A stretch of DNA of 64,000 nucleotides from Pycnopodia helianthoides (GCA_032158295.1 CM063260.1:5961501-6025500); one strand, 5' to 3'. Counted from the first letter of the stretch, positions 1 through 12,559 are shown. Numbers and translations are program-made. The notes: a model not told the origin generated them from the sequence alone.

Positions 1-63
1 TAATTTTGTTGGCGTTGCAAAAAACTTTGTCATAAAAAAATGTCTTGTGCTTCTGAGGGGTTT

Positions 64-232
64 CCAGGTCTGGAATTATACGGAGGCCATGGAGACCATG
101 GCCTCTGTTGCCCCTGGTCTTGGCCTCGGTGCCCCTTCAAAAGTTTCCCATAGACTTTAGGGATTTCCAATGGAAGTGCCCTTCGAAAAACGAAAATGGC
201 CTTGCCCTCTCAAAGATGAAATTCCAGGCCTG
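64..232 (-). mobile_element. MITE family F, copy 1
   Basis: Bounded by CCAGGTCTGGAATTATACGG and AATTCCAGGCCTGG. Internally GGCCATGGCCTCTGTTGCCC, TGGTCTTGGCCTCGGTGCCC and CCTTGCCCTCTCAAAGATGA are family landmarks. Ends are inverted repeats around CAGGCCTGGAATT. No coding sequence. Confidence 0.85.
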
Positions 233-907
233 GGTTTCTTTTGCAGGCAGTGCTGTTTGTTGCGTCAGAGTTGCCGATCTAAATTGCCTCATTGTGACGA
301 GGTCTTACTGCCGAGTTATCCGATGAATCAATCTTAATGGCTATCAGAAGCAGATTGTTAATTTGTACAAATCGGTATGGATACATTCGTAAACGGAAAA
401 ATCATCTCTGTAGATGTTTTCTATCTGTCTTTGTGACTAAGTTGATAATCCTCATGAGTGGCTCCCAGCCTGATACTTCATTTCTTAAATGCTCAATTGC
501 TTCCTTTTTAAACAGCATTTTTTTTTTCTCACCTTTTTCAGTTTTTTTGCTCTTCAAAACCTAATTTTTAGCTTTCCTTAGTGTACATGTCCAGGTGTGA
601 AAAAACAAAACATAACAAACCACGGCAAGGTCATTTCCTTGATACCCTCAGTTGGATCACTTGTAAGATGGAGACAAAGGGCTTTTGTGTCAGTCAGTTT
701 TTTAACTGATTCCGATGTGTACAAGACCTTGGGTTTATGTGGTACACGTTACTTGTAATTTAACTATAAACTGTCAACGTGCTTTAGTAGTTGTCATTGT
801 TTATATCTGAGGCTTAGGCCTACATGCAGTATGTTCGGACCCATTTTATTGCGGATTTTCTCTGTGACAAAACACGTCCCCGAATCAGAACCCGACCTCA
901 CTTTCAG

Positions 908-1080
908 CAGGCCGCGGCTAATTTCACCTTTGAGAGGGCAAGGCCATTTTCCTTTTGCAAAGGGCACTTCCAAATCTTAAGTCCATGGGAAACTTCTGAG
1001 GCCTAGGGGAAACTTTTGGAGGGGCACCAAGGCCAAGACCAGGGCAACGGCAGGCCCAAGTGGCGTCCATGTAATTCCAA
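908..1080 (+). mobile_element. MITE family F, copy 2
   Basis: Opposite orientation to copy 1, about 700 bp away. TTTGAGAGGGCAAGGCCATT near the left end and GGGGCACCAAGGCCAAGACC near the right. The left terminus is mutated (CAGGCCGCGGCTAATTTC). Confidence 0.8.
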
Positions 1081-4000
1081 TGATTGCGGTTTATTTTAGT
1101 TGAGCTGCTACAGTGTTGTCAAACAAAAAAAAATCATTGAACTCAATCCTACTGTAAATGAATTCGCAAATTAATAGCCAACTGTCAATCCTTTCTCAAA
1201 CCTGACCACTTGATCCACCCCCCACCATTTTTGAAGACGGTGACAATTAAATAAAAATACACAAGCACCCAATTACATCCTCCATGTATCACCAATGTAG
1301 TTTTGGTTTCGCTTTCCTTCATTTGAAAACGTGTCAAATGTTATTTAGAAAGGCCTTTTTTTCGAAGCAAAGAAATACTTGTCATTACTGGGTGTTTAGC
1401 AGTGTTTCTTTCTGTCAAGTATAGATCAAGTATACTTTAAAAAAAAAATGAACTTCTACAATAAAGTGCAACCCATCCCTCGTTGTTTTTTAGTTAGCAT
1501 GATTCAACCAGGATCTGTTGTTTGTCTGATATTTCATGATCCAAACTTCCGTCTATCTGCCTCAGAAATATTAACCAATTATGGTGAAATTAACAGAGAT
1601 ATTGTTTACATTGTAAAGTCCTGCTCAGAATTCGGTCTCACCTCTTATTGTGCATGATTATTTTTTGACACCTCTTCACTCCTTTTAAAATGTTTTGTTT
1701 TATGAAATAAATAGTGTTTAAATACTATGTTTTTAAAGATTTATTGTTCTGGTTTGCGTTTTAAAATGGCCAGATCTTCAGCACTACATGTAGCTCAATC
1801 CGTACATAATGTGTAAAACAATATTTTTCTTGATTCAATCGCTTAAATCGCTTTAGAGGACGGGCTGATGGGGTCATGCTGATCGTGTTTTACTTGCAAT
1901 TAAGGTGATGACCTTCACTCAGCAAGCTATTTATTAGACTTACAAAGAATGCACGGTGAATAAAGTGTGTATTATATCATAATTGATGTATTTTTTTCCC
2001 GGATTGGAATCTGGTACCTACATTTTGTAACGTGTAGTGTAGGCGGGTTTTCAAAATGGAATTAACTGTAAACGGATCAACTAAAAATTGTCACGTTTTC
2101 AACACAATGTCTGTCAGCAGTGACAAATGGCACTCGTAAAATAATAAAACCTTACATAAATAGCGCATATCACCATGAGGTCACTATGTGCTGTCATGAA
2201 TTTAACATTTATACAAGATGAATAGATACATAATTAAACCCAGATTTTGAATTGTTGTGATGTTTCAGCCTGTTTGACAACTTCACATTCTCAGTTGATT
2301 TATGGTTTATTTAAAATTGCTTTTAAGAATTTTGTTGTTGTACAAGGTTGAAGTCTTCTTGTAACATATATTATGTGTTATGAAACGAACAGAAATCTCT
2401 TTGAAGTCATAATTTATATACACTGCCAAATATTTTATCCCCTGAAATTTAATTATTTTTGATGATCCAGAAACCTCCAGAAATGGCCTTCATTTCAGCT
2501 TGTTTAACGGCGTTTTCTAATTAAAAGTCAAGTTATGGTGTGTGTGTGTGTGTGTATCAAATAAAGGCCTGAGCTGGCAGGCCTATGACGTCAATCGGGA
2601 TGGTATATTTTAAGCAAATGATACGATAGATTAAATTTTTGCCGTTTGAATGAAAGGATGAAATATAACCATGTATTCAAGTCATAGCATGGGGGCCTGT
2701 TAATACATTTGACCTATTTTTATATGCACATTATTGCCAACTGTACTTGTATTGATTTTCCCCTTGTTTTTTAAAACCGTTCCGCATACCCCAAAAGAAA
2801 AGAACGACTTCTCGGCCGGTCTTGCTAAGAAATTGAAACCGTATCGTGTTTCCGAAAAAGAAAAATTCCCGCCTGGAACTCAGTGCCATTAGGTCTTTTT
2901 TTTTGTTGGTGGTAGAAACCAAAGTGGATAGAGAAAGTACATGACTCAGATTTCTACATGTAATGTACCACAGTGTAATGTTTCCACACAAACAATAAAC
3001 AGCAAGGTTTTTTTGTTGCATTCTTTTAAGACTGCAATGTCTCATTTTTTGTTCAGGCGCAGCTGACATCACACGCTTATATACATAACTGCCATTTCCA
3101 CTAGCCCTTTAAAAGAAATTTCCACTCTGAATAATATGCTTTTTGGGGCAAAGCTAAAATCAACTTTGGTTACATAACACCAGATAATACCCTCCATAGA
3201 ATTAGTCAAACAGTAAATGCCAGCAGGCTTTGCTGGTTTAACCTTTTTAGGTTGCAGCCTGCTTACAGAGACTTATTGTCTTGTTACAAAGTCTGATCAC
3301 TGTTGTCATAGTAATACACTGTATGTGTATTATTGATCTGCCAACCTGCACTGACAATAGGCACAAGAAAAGATTGGTTTTTTTTACGCAATGTGCACCC
3401 AAGCAGCTTCTATGATTGGCTGTTCTTGTTGCTGCTAAGATCCTGGCTCTTTTTTTATATTTATTGAGTATGCAAATTTGTTGCATTCATTGGACATTGT
3501 CTAACACAGTGTGGTCGGAAACTTGGCTTATTTGGGCAAGGAATGAATTGTGTGTATACCATTGGTGTGGTGTGGTGTGGGCAGTTGTTATACAGTACAG
3601 TGTCCATGTGTTGTGGGTTATATATGGATTTTTTCTTCTGGATCTTAACTACATGTAATATTGAAAACATATATACAGAACATGTGCAGCACTTGCTGAG
3701 ACAAAGGAAGGGAAAAATGTACTACTGTACATGTACAGCAGTAATTACTAAATTAACTGCATTACATTACGTGTGCCTAATTGTGCTTTTTCAGTGCCCT
3801 GTGGAAGCAAATTAGATAGAAATAGTTTACAGTGTGTAAAATGTGTAAATTGTGATGATCTGGTCCTATTACTGAACATGTGTGATTAATTATATTAGCG
3901 ACCCACAGGATATGAAAAACAAGGGAGCTGGAATTAGTCACTAAATAAGAATGTTATTTATGGTTGCTTGATTTTGTATATATTTGTTTATATTTAGGGG

Positions 4001-4307
4001 GGGGGGAGAGGTGATAATCGCTTTTTGCAAATTTCTTTCCTTCAAATTCTTGCTAAAAAGTGTCCACTCAAGAGGGAAGATTGATCAAATGGCCTTGGGG
4101 TTTATTTAGGTTGTTCGGATTCTGTAGCCAGAGTTACCTGTTCTGGTTTGCCTTGTTTGGCCATTATTTATTCATGGTGTTTGCTGATTGTTAATGGTTG
4201 GAAATAATCCCGACTATTGTTTGGTTGCCTTGATGATGTATTAAATGCACAGTGCTGGGGTGGATGGAAGGAATTTCTGAGCTGTGACATGATACAGTAC
4301 AAGTGTG
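1081..4307. other. Gene-free AT-rich DNA
   Basis: I see no exon, RNA gene or clear transposon apart from a GT microsatellite. TACATGTA-type palindromes are frequent (for example 2957, 3651 and 3730). Frames at 3247-3815 on both strands are chance. Confidence 0.5.
2538..2555. repeat. (GT)n microsatellite
   Basis: Nine GT units. Confidence 0.9.
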
Positions 4308-5060
4308 CCCGGGCCTGATGGTAAAGTTACTTTTGTTTTGTTCGTGGTAGGGCAAGGCGTGTTCCCCCTTATTTAAAGAGCACCTCTACGACTGGGCGAA
4401 GTGGAAATGTGTATCGGAATGTTTCAAGGGGCGAAATCAAGGCAATGGAAGCAATAGACTGTGCAAGTCCAGCGTGTATCGAAGGCGAGAAAACAACTCA
4501 AACAAAGACTAAAATTTTTCTAGGAAATCAAATCTTCTTTTCAAATTCTATTTATACAAAATTGTTGAAAATAGAAATACCCATACAGCAGTTTGCTAGA
4601 AATACAAATTAGATTTAATACAAATAGATTTTTAAATTAACAAAATTAAATCTCGGGACGAAGATGCTTATAAAAAAAAAAATATTAGCCAATCATGCTT
4701 AATTTGTGCGACCATTACATCTAGGTTTAATAACATGAATGTCAGGTGGGCAAAATTCTAAATTGTATAAAGTCACTGGAAATGGAGGTCAAGCTTTATT
4801 CTCAGGCTTTCTCTGTTGATTTATCAAAATTAATTTTTCTTTCATACATGTATATTTCACGACTAAATTTTACTTGAGAAGATGGTATAATTTTGTAAAA
4901 GCCGTAAACTACGTTAAACTAAAGTACACAAGTAAAAACTTAATAATGGTTGGGCCAACTTGGTCCTGGAAGTTTGAATAGTTGCGAGACTCCCACAGTC
5001 TATAACCAGGGGCATGTGGAGGCGATTGTCCCCGTTGCCTCCATGAAGCACAAGGCCTGC
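4308..5060 (+). mobile_element. MITE family F split by a family H element
   Basis: The left part (4308-4453) and right part (5004-5060, GGCATGTGGAGGCGATTGTC to CAAGGCCTG) together make an F-type element; the break falls at the family H insertion. The left part resembles the F copy at 37921-38063 (GGAATGTTTCAAG...CAAGGCAATG). Confidence 0.65.
4454..5003 (+). mobile_element. Family H transposon, copy 1 (nested in F)
   Basis: About 550 bp with short terminal inverted repeats ATAGACTGTGC and its complement ending CACAGTCTAT. Copy 2 at 11054-11591 shares the body, including TTTGTGCGACCATT, GCAACATTCTAAA-like and TTGGTCC(T/C)GGAAGTTTGAATA. Non-coding. Confidence 0.75.
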
Positions 5061-5739
5061 AAGCGGACTAATTGTCTTTTTAGATTTTATCAAGGCGGAC
5101 GGATCTCATTCATGACCATTTTCCAAATTGTTTCCTATTTTTTAAGCATTGTGTTTGTAACAATATTTTGTTTTTGATACAAGAATCGGTTTTTGATATT
5201 CTGCCTTTCAAGTCTTAGAAAATTTGTTTCTTGATGTGCTGTAAGAAACATGCAGTATGTTTTTTATTTTTAAAAGGAAGATATTTTCTCTTTCAAAATT
5301 GTTATCACATATTTTTTTAAATGTCTATACAATACATGTAACATATTGGCAAGGAATTTTTCATAACAATAAAAGTGAAACGGAGCAATACAAATTGATA
5401 AATTTTGGGAAACACAATTTTGTATCAGAAATTTTCTTAATTTGGATTCCTTCCGTTTCTCCATGACTGTAAAGAGGCAAGACATAACGTTTCTTGAGAA
5501 TTGCTTTCACCATCTTCGGCAGATGAGCACATTTCTCTCGATGTGCAAAATTTGTTGTCTCAAAGGAATTTTTTACGTTCCATTTTCCTAATGCACTTCT
5601 TATACATTATTAATCAATTGAGACTTCATCTGCTTTATACAGTAATAAGACACTCCCTTTTTTTGAGCTATTTTCTTTGGTCACTCATGCATGACTAATA
5701 AGAGTTTGGCTGTTTTCATTCCGAATTGGCACCTCCCTG

Positions 5740-6060
5740 TTAAAATAACCACGCCGGCTCAAGACGGGGTTTTAACGCGAATTCTGCCGAGTTTGGCTCC
5801 CTTGTGACGCCCACTGATGGAAATTTAAATTACTCAATAAAATGCCGCTATGGAATGCAAAGACCCCCAAAATCCTCAAAAGATCATACGGATTTTACTC
5901 CTGAGACTCTGAGCGATCCCGTCCAGGCATTCCAAAGCCGGCGAACCCATGCCGTATTGATTCGGGATAAAATTGTGATTTCTCAATTGTGTGTTTCCGT
6001 GCCTGACTGGTCTTGGGGGTGTTTTTCTTTGCCCGGCACAGAGATTTGGGCCTGATCGGT
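5740..6060. other. Moderately CpG-rich, low-repeat stretch
   Basis: CpGs are frequent (CCACGCCGGC, GACGGGGTTTTAACGCGAAT, AAGCCGGCGAACCCATGCCG). Short overlapping frames on both strands (such as 5804-6055) show no family resemblance and no matching splice sites. Confidence 0.25.
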
Positions 6061-6854
6061 TGTCCTTGTTTTTGCAAGATGGGGGGAAATTAACATTTTG
6101 TGGTTCAAAAAACGCTGATGCAAAGGGGGGACTGGATGTAATTTAGCGGCGGGGGCACTGCTGTGATATGATAACACAGAAAGTAATTACTCCTGTGCAT
6201 TGTCGGAGGGATTCTATTTTTCACTTTAGTTGTAGATTGGGCAGGGGTTGTGCACTCAGATTGGGAGAATTAGTCTCCAAGTCCGTGTTCAATTTCAATT
6301 ATTGGGTGTTGATATACAACTTGCTCCAAAACACCCACCCCCCATAAATGTTTATTGTCAATTGAAGAAATTAACTCATATATATCTGTTATACTATTAT
6401 TCATCCTTCATCAAACAATCTCGGTATGATATATACTGTCATCTTGTCAGCAGAAGATCGCTTAAATATCCCAATATTTTTGTTACAGCTGAAAACCAAA
6501 ATAAGAATATGCGAAGATCCCAGCTTTTGTTTTTTCATGGTCGGAGCTCAGACTGTGCATAAACTTTGACATTTATTGATGTTGCAGCCTGCGATGAGTA
6601 CACACCAAACAGCTAAATCAACTTCATGACTGTTTCTTAGATCTTCAGATAGTGTACATAATTACCCAGTATGTTATGAAGAGCTTACAACTCATATTTT
6701 GGTGCAAATTTAATCACTCAACTTATAAACAATTTAAAAAAACATCGTTGTCCTCAAATAAATTTTCACACGTCATACGACTGTCGCATTTTAAAAACAT
6801 TATACAGATCATCTGTTTCTTGAAATATCACCTCATTTAGTATGTTTACAAACA

Positions 6855-7104
6855 TACCGTTGGCTCAGTGCTATAAGGTCATTAGTTGTAATTTCAAGTC
6901 TGTAATGTTCAAGGGCGTTTAATGAAAACAAATTGGATCAAAATCCACAAATAAATGTTATTAGAAAATGAATGTAAACTTCTTTTCGCCAAGCAATTAC
7001 TTTGGAGCCCCCCCTCTTGATCATTAAACTCCATTCACCACCAGGAGCTCCAAAATATGCAAAAACATTTTTATGAAATCCATACAAACTCCACTGACGA
7101 CCGC
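6855..7104 (+). repeat. Repeat family G, copy 1
   Basis: Blocks GGCTCAGTGCTATAAGGTCA, GAATGTAAACTTCTTTTCGCC-like and GGAGCTCCAAAATATGCAAA recur at about 34185-34420. Function unknown; no open frame. Confidence 0.55.
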
Positions 7105-8136
7105 AAGCCGTGACAACTCATGTTATTATAATACCACTTTTTGTTATCAAATTGAAAGTGGATTTTACACTCAAAAAACCAATTTGACGTAACATGGTCT
7201 GGTTACACTGTACTTTCTCAGAAAATACCTATTGACCTTGTTGACACAAATGATCATTGTTACTTTCACAGCATTTAAAGTTGGCGTAATTTGGTTTTTT
7301 AGACTCTTCAAAATAGTGGTTGACTTTTGGAGTTTGTGTTTCTATACAACATTGCTGAAAGGTTTAAGAGTTTTAAAACAATTCTGTGTTTCTACGCTCA
7401 GTGAAAAAAAACACCTCTACTTTGTGATACACAATAGTGCATTGACATGTTTTTGTTTTATTATTGTTGCTGTTTTCTGATACCAGCAAGTATAGTGCTC
7501 ACAGCGCTAGTTACACAAGTTATGTATGCATGTATACAACCCCAAAACCAAGTACATTGTGTATGTGTGAGCTTTAGGTTATTTCTTCAGAGGAAAAAAA
7601 TCGTTGGAGAAAGCACTCAAAAAAGAAATGAGGCATCTCCAGTGAAGAAGTGCCGGGCTCGAGAGAAGAAAAAAAAAAAAAAGTGCTTCGTAATGGGACA
7701 GTATGAAGAAAACAAAAGAATGAAATTCGGTGATTAATCAGTGGCGAAATGAGTCATTCCAGTTTTGCAGGAGTTTTCGCTCATAACTGCTGTGTATTAT
7801 TCACTTGATGTGACATCAATCATGTCAATGTTCTTATCATAATACATCCCTAGGCTGACAAATCAGGGGAGATTTTTTTATATTTTGTTCTAATGTTTTC
7901 TCGTGCTCTGCCAAAATAGTCTTTTTTCTTCTTCTTCTTCTTCTTCGTCGTCTTCTTTTTTGTTTGAATAATTTCCCAGAGGGGGTCATGTGAAATAGTG
8001 CATGCGAGATTGCTGGGGCACTTCATCGTGTAGGATGTGTTGGTTTTGAACCGGGAACAGCCACTCAGACGTGAACAGACACCTGATTTGGGGGGCATTG
8101 ATTCCCCCGGCTTAAGCCAGCCCCCTGGCCTTCCCT

Positions 8137-8155
8137 CCCCCCCCCCCCCCCCCCC
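8137..8155. repeat. 19-C homopolymer
   Basis: Nineteen Cs within a C-rich stretch (8096-8160). The opposite strand is an uninterrupted G run able to form G-quadruplexes. Similar C runs lie at 16460-16474 (15) and 20389-20405 (17). Confidence 0.9.
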
Positions 8156-8699
8156 GTCCCACAACCCAGCCGTAATGTTAACAATAAAGACAAGAAGATA
8201 GATAATTGTTTGTAATGATTACTGGCTTCCATTTTCAACTTAATGAGTTGATATTAATTGGCAACAATCTACATTTTGAACACTTTATAAAAAAAATTGT
8301 ACTACGTATGGTACATGTTAACATCAGCCACTGTACATGTAGTCTTGCCCAGTGAATACTGTATGTTTAAATACCGCATTCATTAATATTAACAAACATT
8401 TGAGTTGATACAAAACAATGCATACGTTTGACAGTTTCTGGTTATGAAATCAAAAACAAATTGTCTGTTTCACCTTTGATTTTTTTCCTTTATTTTTTTT
8501 TGAAGGAGGATGGCGTTTCAAGGTATAGAACTGTTTTTAAAATTTGATACCTTTAAGAAGATGTTTCCTGGCTGTTATTTCAAGTCGTCTTAATTAACAT
8601 TTCGCACACATTTATCGTCTGTTGATGATTCTACTCCATCCGTGAATTCATCTCAAAAAAAAAAAATGACTGTAAAGTCACGGTGTTGAGATAGCTCGG

Positions 8700-9060
8700 A
8701 AAGTTTCGACCTCATTTAATCTTTAATTACAGCTAAGTAATGCATGCCCCGTGAGCCGAGCCCCTCCATCCAATAAATTACTACCCGTGTACATTTAAGC
8801 GAGTTTCGGGCATGCATGTAATAAAGAACAACAAGAGAGAGGGAGAGAGAGTGTGGATAAAGACAGTGGAAGCCCATTAAAACAGATGCGTAATTACTGA
8901 AACACATAAAGCCAAGCAGGAGATGAAACAAGGGGGAAAAAAAACCCGAGTGCAAATAATGCATAGATTCTTCCAATAAACAGCAATCTGTTCGGTAGCT
9001 AGTTACTTAATAAATCCATACATCACGCCTCAAAGAGCTCGCTAATTTGCATAGAGGGAG
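8700..9060. promoter_or_regulatory. Homeodomain-site-rich island, candidate conserved element
   Basis: Unlike its surroundings this stretch has few homopolymers and many homeodomain cores: TTTAATTACAGC (8720), CCAATAAATTACTACC (8770), GCGTAATTACTG (8888) and GCTAATTTGCATAG (9041, octamer-like), plus GCATGCATG. Conservation cannot be tested here. Confidence 0.25.
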
Positions 9061-10122
9061 AATGTATAGTAGAGACAAAAAAAAAAAAAATCACTGCTGG
9101 ATGTTGGTTTATTTTTTAAGCCAATATCCACTCCTCTTGTGTGTAGCCAGCTGATTTGCTGGAGTGATTTATGAACTAGGCTTGTTTTGTTATGGGATAG
9201 TAGAGAGGTCTTCTCCTCTGGATAATCAAGGTATTGTAGCATGGTATTATTAGTAGTTGTTTATAGAAAAGGAAGGTCTATTTTTTCGAGGTATCAGTGG
9301 TGAGCTGATTAGCATGGTAATTGTATTTTGATACAGTGTAATGTGATATAGAATCCATTTGAGTAACATGCTTGGGAGTATGTATGCACTGTACTGTAGG
9401 TATACACTTTTGCATACATGCCCTATTATCTGTGTGGATTTTACTTTTATGTAATGTACTCGCAAGTTGTTGTACAGTATTTGTGCAGTGACATTTACAT
9501 ATGTTCACACGACAAAAACATAACCGATGTCCCTTGCTACAAAATTTAGCAATGTTTGAGAGGGTTTCACCGGGTGGTGTCTGGACATAGTCCAAACAGT
9601 GTTGTCCTTTCACTTGAAGTTTCACAACCTTGTTAAAATTAAGCGAGGGACCCCAGCTAATTTGCTGTCGTGTGAAAAGGGCTCTAGTTATAAAGCATTT
9701 TTAAATACTTTTGTAATTTAGAATTGGGTCTTGTGGACGCTTCTGGCAGTCTTCCCATGGTCTTAATACATGCGTGCATTCATGTAATAGTATCCAGGTG
9801 GTTATATCTTTTTTGCGCTCTTACGTGTATGCTGCCCTCTATGGATTGCAAATTCTCGTTATCTTGAGCATGCGGTACACATGTAAGGACTACACACATT
9901 TTAATGTTAGTTGAGTCAGTGTACTATTTTGATTCTGTTCTTGAAATGTTGCATCTCGAACTATTAGGGCTCCATGCAACGATGTAGATCCTGGCGCTAT
10001 GCTAGACTTGGAAGAGTGCATGGCGCAAAGGTTACTGTACATGTGTACGTGTATCATGTGTGTGTGTGTACATGTAGGTATACGTGTGTTTGACACGTAT
10101 TACATGAACCAGGATTCTTGAT

Positions 10123-10262
10123 TTTTTTTTGGGGGGGTGAGTTAGGATGCTTGAACTGAAAACCATGAACCGTTGGGAAAAGTACAGTAATATCTACTTG
10201 ATTGCTTAGTGCCCTTGTCAAGTCTTGACTCAGACTCCTGTACCTCACCCCCCCAAAAAAAA
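10123..10262. repeat. Hairpin with perfect 19-bp polypurine/polypyrimidine arms
   Basis: A run of Ts, seven Gs and TGAG (10123-10141) is exactly complementary to CTCA, seven Cs and eight As (10244-10262), with a 102-base loop. Ends 170 bases from the possible minus-strand exon. Confidence 0.75.
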
Positions 10263-10434
10263 CAAAAACAAATTATATATAAAATTAGTAGGGGAGATAG
10301 CCTTGGTTTTCGATTCAAACCGGACCTTCGTCAGAGGTTTTATATACAAAAATAAATGTATATATTATATAATTAGTAAACATAAAAAATATGTTAACAA
10401 AATAAATAACAAAAAACAAAAAACCTGTCTGTAC

Positions 10435-10652
10435 CTTTTCCATGTATGTAAGTAGAGCCAGTACCAATCGTGTAAATGTTAGTGTTCACATCTTGAGAAC
10501 AAGGTATTGTACCAACGAGAGAAAAAAGAAGATCTTTGGCAGCATTGCTAACAATGGCAACAAACCTGCCCGATGGTGTGAGTGACACAACCTCTACGGC
10601 CCCCTGTGCACCTCCAGGTTTGTACGTTATGCCTAAATAAGCTTTCAAAGTC
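10435..10652 (-). CDS. Possible orphan internal coding exon, unrecognised protein
   Basis: On the minus strand a pyrimidine-rich run (CCCCCTCCCCC...TGTCCAG) gives a good acceptor just before 10652. An open frame then continues for about 72 codons to a weaker donor (AAAAG|GTACAG) at 10434. No ATG lies in the open stretch, so it would be an internal exon. The translation has a protein-like mix with alternating hydrophobic stretches, for example VEVVSLTPSGRFVAIVSN and later CSQDVNTNIYTIGTGSTYI, reminiscent of beta-rich repeats. I cannot name a family. It could be a real exon of an otherwise unseen minus-strand gene, a gene fragment or coincidence. Confidence 0.28.
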
Positions 10653-11053
10653 CTGGACAGTTTGGGGGAGGGGGAAACTGGTAAGAAAGAGGAGGTTTTA
10701 AGGGAGAGATGACATCACAATCTGTATCGCATATCTGTCAGAAACAATCATACTCTATTGTATCAGTTTCCTGTTCCACTGTACCATTCATCAAGGACCC
10801 ACGGGACACCCCCTGTGGCTCGTGCTCTTATTTTCTCACCAAATTAGGGCATGACATGGCACAATTACTAGGTCAGCAGATCAGTCAGAGGGGTCCTGGA
10901 CCTAATATCAGAATCAGTCTTTCATAGTGTTACTGTCAAGTGTCAACACCCATGCATGTATAGGTCCCAAACCCCCGTAGTTAACAAGGCAAACATGAAC
11001 AATCTGCTCTTGTACCTTTTTCTTGGCTCAAGCAATTTCATTATACAATTCTC

Positions 11054-11591
11054 GGAAGGCGAGAAATCATCTTGCACGTAGACTACATTTTTCTATCATG
11101 AAATCAGATCTTCTAAATTCTTTTTAAAAACCATTCTCGAAAATACAAACACCCATAGCAGTTTGTTACAAAGACAATTTCAATAGTTTGTATTTATAAT
11201 ACAAATGATGTTGAAATCAACATTGAAACAAAGTTTGGACGAGGATACTAATTTCTTTTCTGAGTTTGCAAATCACGCCTGATTTTGTGCGACCATTGCC
11301 ATCTGGTTCAAGGTAAGATGAATGTCACTTGGGCAACATTCTAAACTGTTTACACGCAACTGGAAACAGGAGGTCAACTCTTAATCTGTGGTTTTCTTTG
11401 TTAGTTAAATTGATTTTACTTTCATATATTTCATTTTTTACTTTCCCAACAACGATGGAATTTTTTATAGCCACAAACCGTGCTAAACTACAGTATTTGT
11501 AGAAACAGAATCGCGTACATGTACGACTCAATACGGTTGGGACCAACTTGGTCCCGGAAGTTTGAATACGCACGAGACTAGCACAGTCTAT
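11054..11591 (+). mobile_element. Family H transposon, copy 2
   Basis: Same order of blocks as copy 1, from GGAAGGCGAGAAA to GCACAGTCTAT. The left terminal repeat is missing or eroded, so this copy is 5'-incomplete. Confidence 0.72.
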
Positions 11592-11734
11592 TGATCAAAC
11601 ATTTCTACCGTAATGCATTTTTATGATTTGCATCAAGACACTTCTGTTAGACATACATGTACATGAATGTACAATGTATTCATAATAATACTCATCAGTT
11701 TTTATATTTGCGCTTGATGTACAGAAGTCACAAT

Positions 11735-12559
11735 AGACACAATAATTGATCATTTTATAATGGAAATCAAAAGGCCAAAAGTGTGAACCATCTTATTTTC
11801 AAAAACTTGAACCTGGAACTACTTCAACACAGTTAGAGAATGGTGCTGCATGTATAAATAACACAGCTCTACATGTGAACTGTCATGTTGGGTAGTCTTG
11901 GCTCAAGACACTCCTGGCAACTATTATTTAATCCATTGCTGTAGGAGGGTGCTATTATGGCGTGGAATGGCCTAAGTGTCTTAGCGCTTAGTGTGTTTGA
12001 GACATGCTTAGTTTGTGATTGATGGAGCCCATTTACTGTACTGTACAGCACCTTGTATTGGTTTACAAGGTAATGCTGGGCATCTCTGTCCAGCCAACCT
12101 TGCCAGGAACACTTGGGGCAAACCCCGTCCCAGGATAGGCATGCTCGGATCTTTTACGTGCTAGTCACAACACCCTGGACCAATGGCTTGCACCCCGTCC
12201 GAAGGACAAAGCAATAATGTTTAAGTGTCTCGCTTAAGGACACAATTGTCAAGACCAGGACTCGAACCCACACTCTGCTTGGTCATAAACACCAGAGCTT
12301 GAGTCCATGTGCCTAGTCCGCTTGGCCATTTCACGCCATAATAGCACCCTCCTACAGCAATGGATTAAATAATAGTTGCCAGGAGTGTCTTGAACCAAGA
12401 CTACCCAACATGTACAGTTCACATTTGCTGTGTTATTTATACATGCAGCACCATTCTCTAACTGTGTTGAAGTAGTTCCAGGTTCAAGTTTTTGAAAATA
12501 AGATGGTTCACACTTTTGGCCTTTTGATTTCCATTATAAAATTATTAATTATTGTGTCT
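11735..12559. repeat. Long inverted repeat: arms 11735-11972 and 12324-12559
   Basis: The arms are reverse complements for about 236 bases with only a handful of differences. Matching landmarks include AAGGCCAAAAGTGTGAACCA on the left against its complement on the right, and GGAGGGTGCTATTATGGCGT against its complement. The 351-bp spacer holds a tRNA-Leu-like SINE on the minus strand. The arm boundaries coincide with the start of the tRNA-like A box (AATGGCC). It may be a foldback element or two converging copies of a longer repeat. Confidence 0.88.
12051..12335 (-). mobile_element. tRNA-Leu-derived SINE (minus strand)
   Basis: Read on the minus strand, an A box TGGCCAAGCGG is followed by GACTCAAGCTC, matching a leucine tRNA anticodon arm (CAA), then a B box GGGTTCGAGTCC. 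After the tRNA head comes a conserved-looking body (GTGTCCTTAAGCGAGACACT, TTTGTCCTTCGGACGGGG, GCACGTAAAAGATCC). The acceptor stem does not close and the head runs on into the body, so it is a SINE and not a working tRNA gene. It sits in the spacer of the long inverted repeat. Confidence 0.65.

Larger units (their letters stand above)
7105..10122. other. Gene-free DNA
   Basis: Holds a TTCTTC tract (7920-7955), the 19-C run and the homeodomain-rich island at 8700-9060; nothing else recognised. Confidence 0.45.

Noticed and set aside
12251..12335. Functional tRNA-Leu gene on the minus strand
   Set aside because: A and B boxes are good but the acceptor stem does not form and a SINE body follows.
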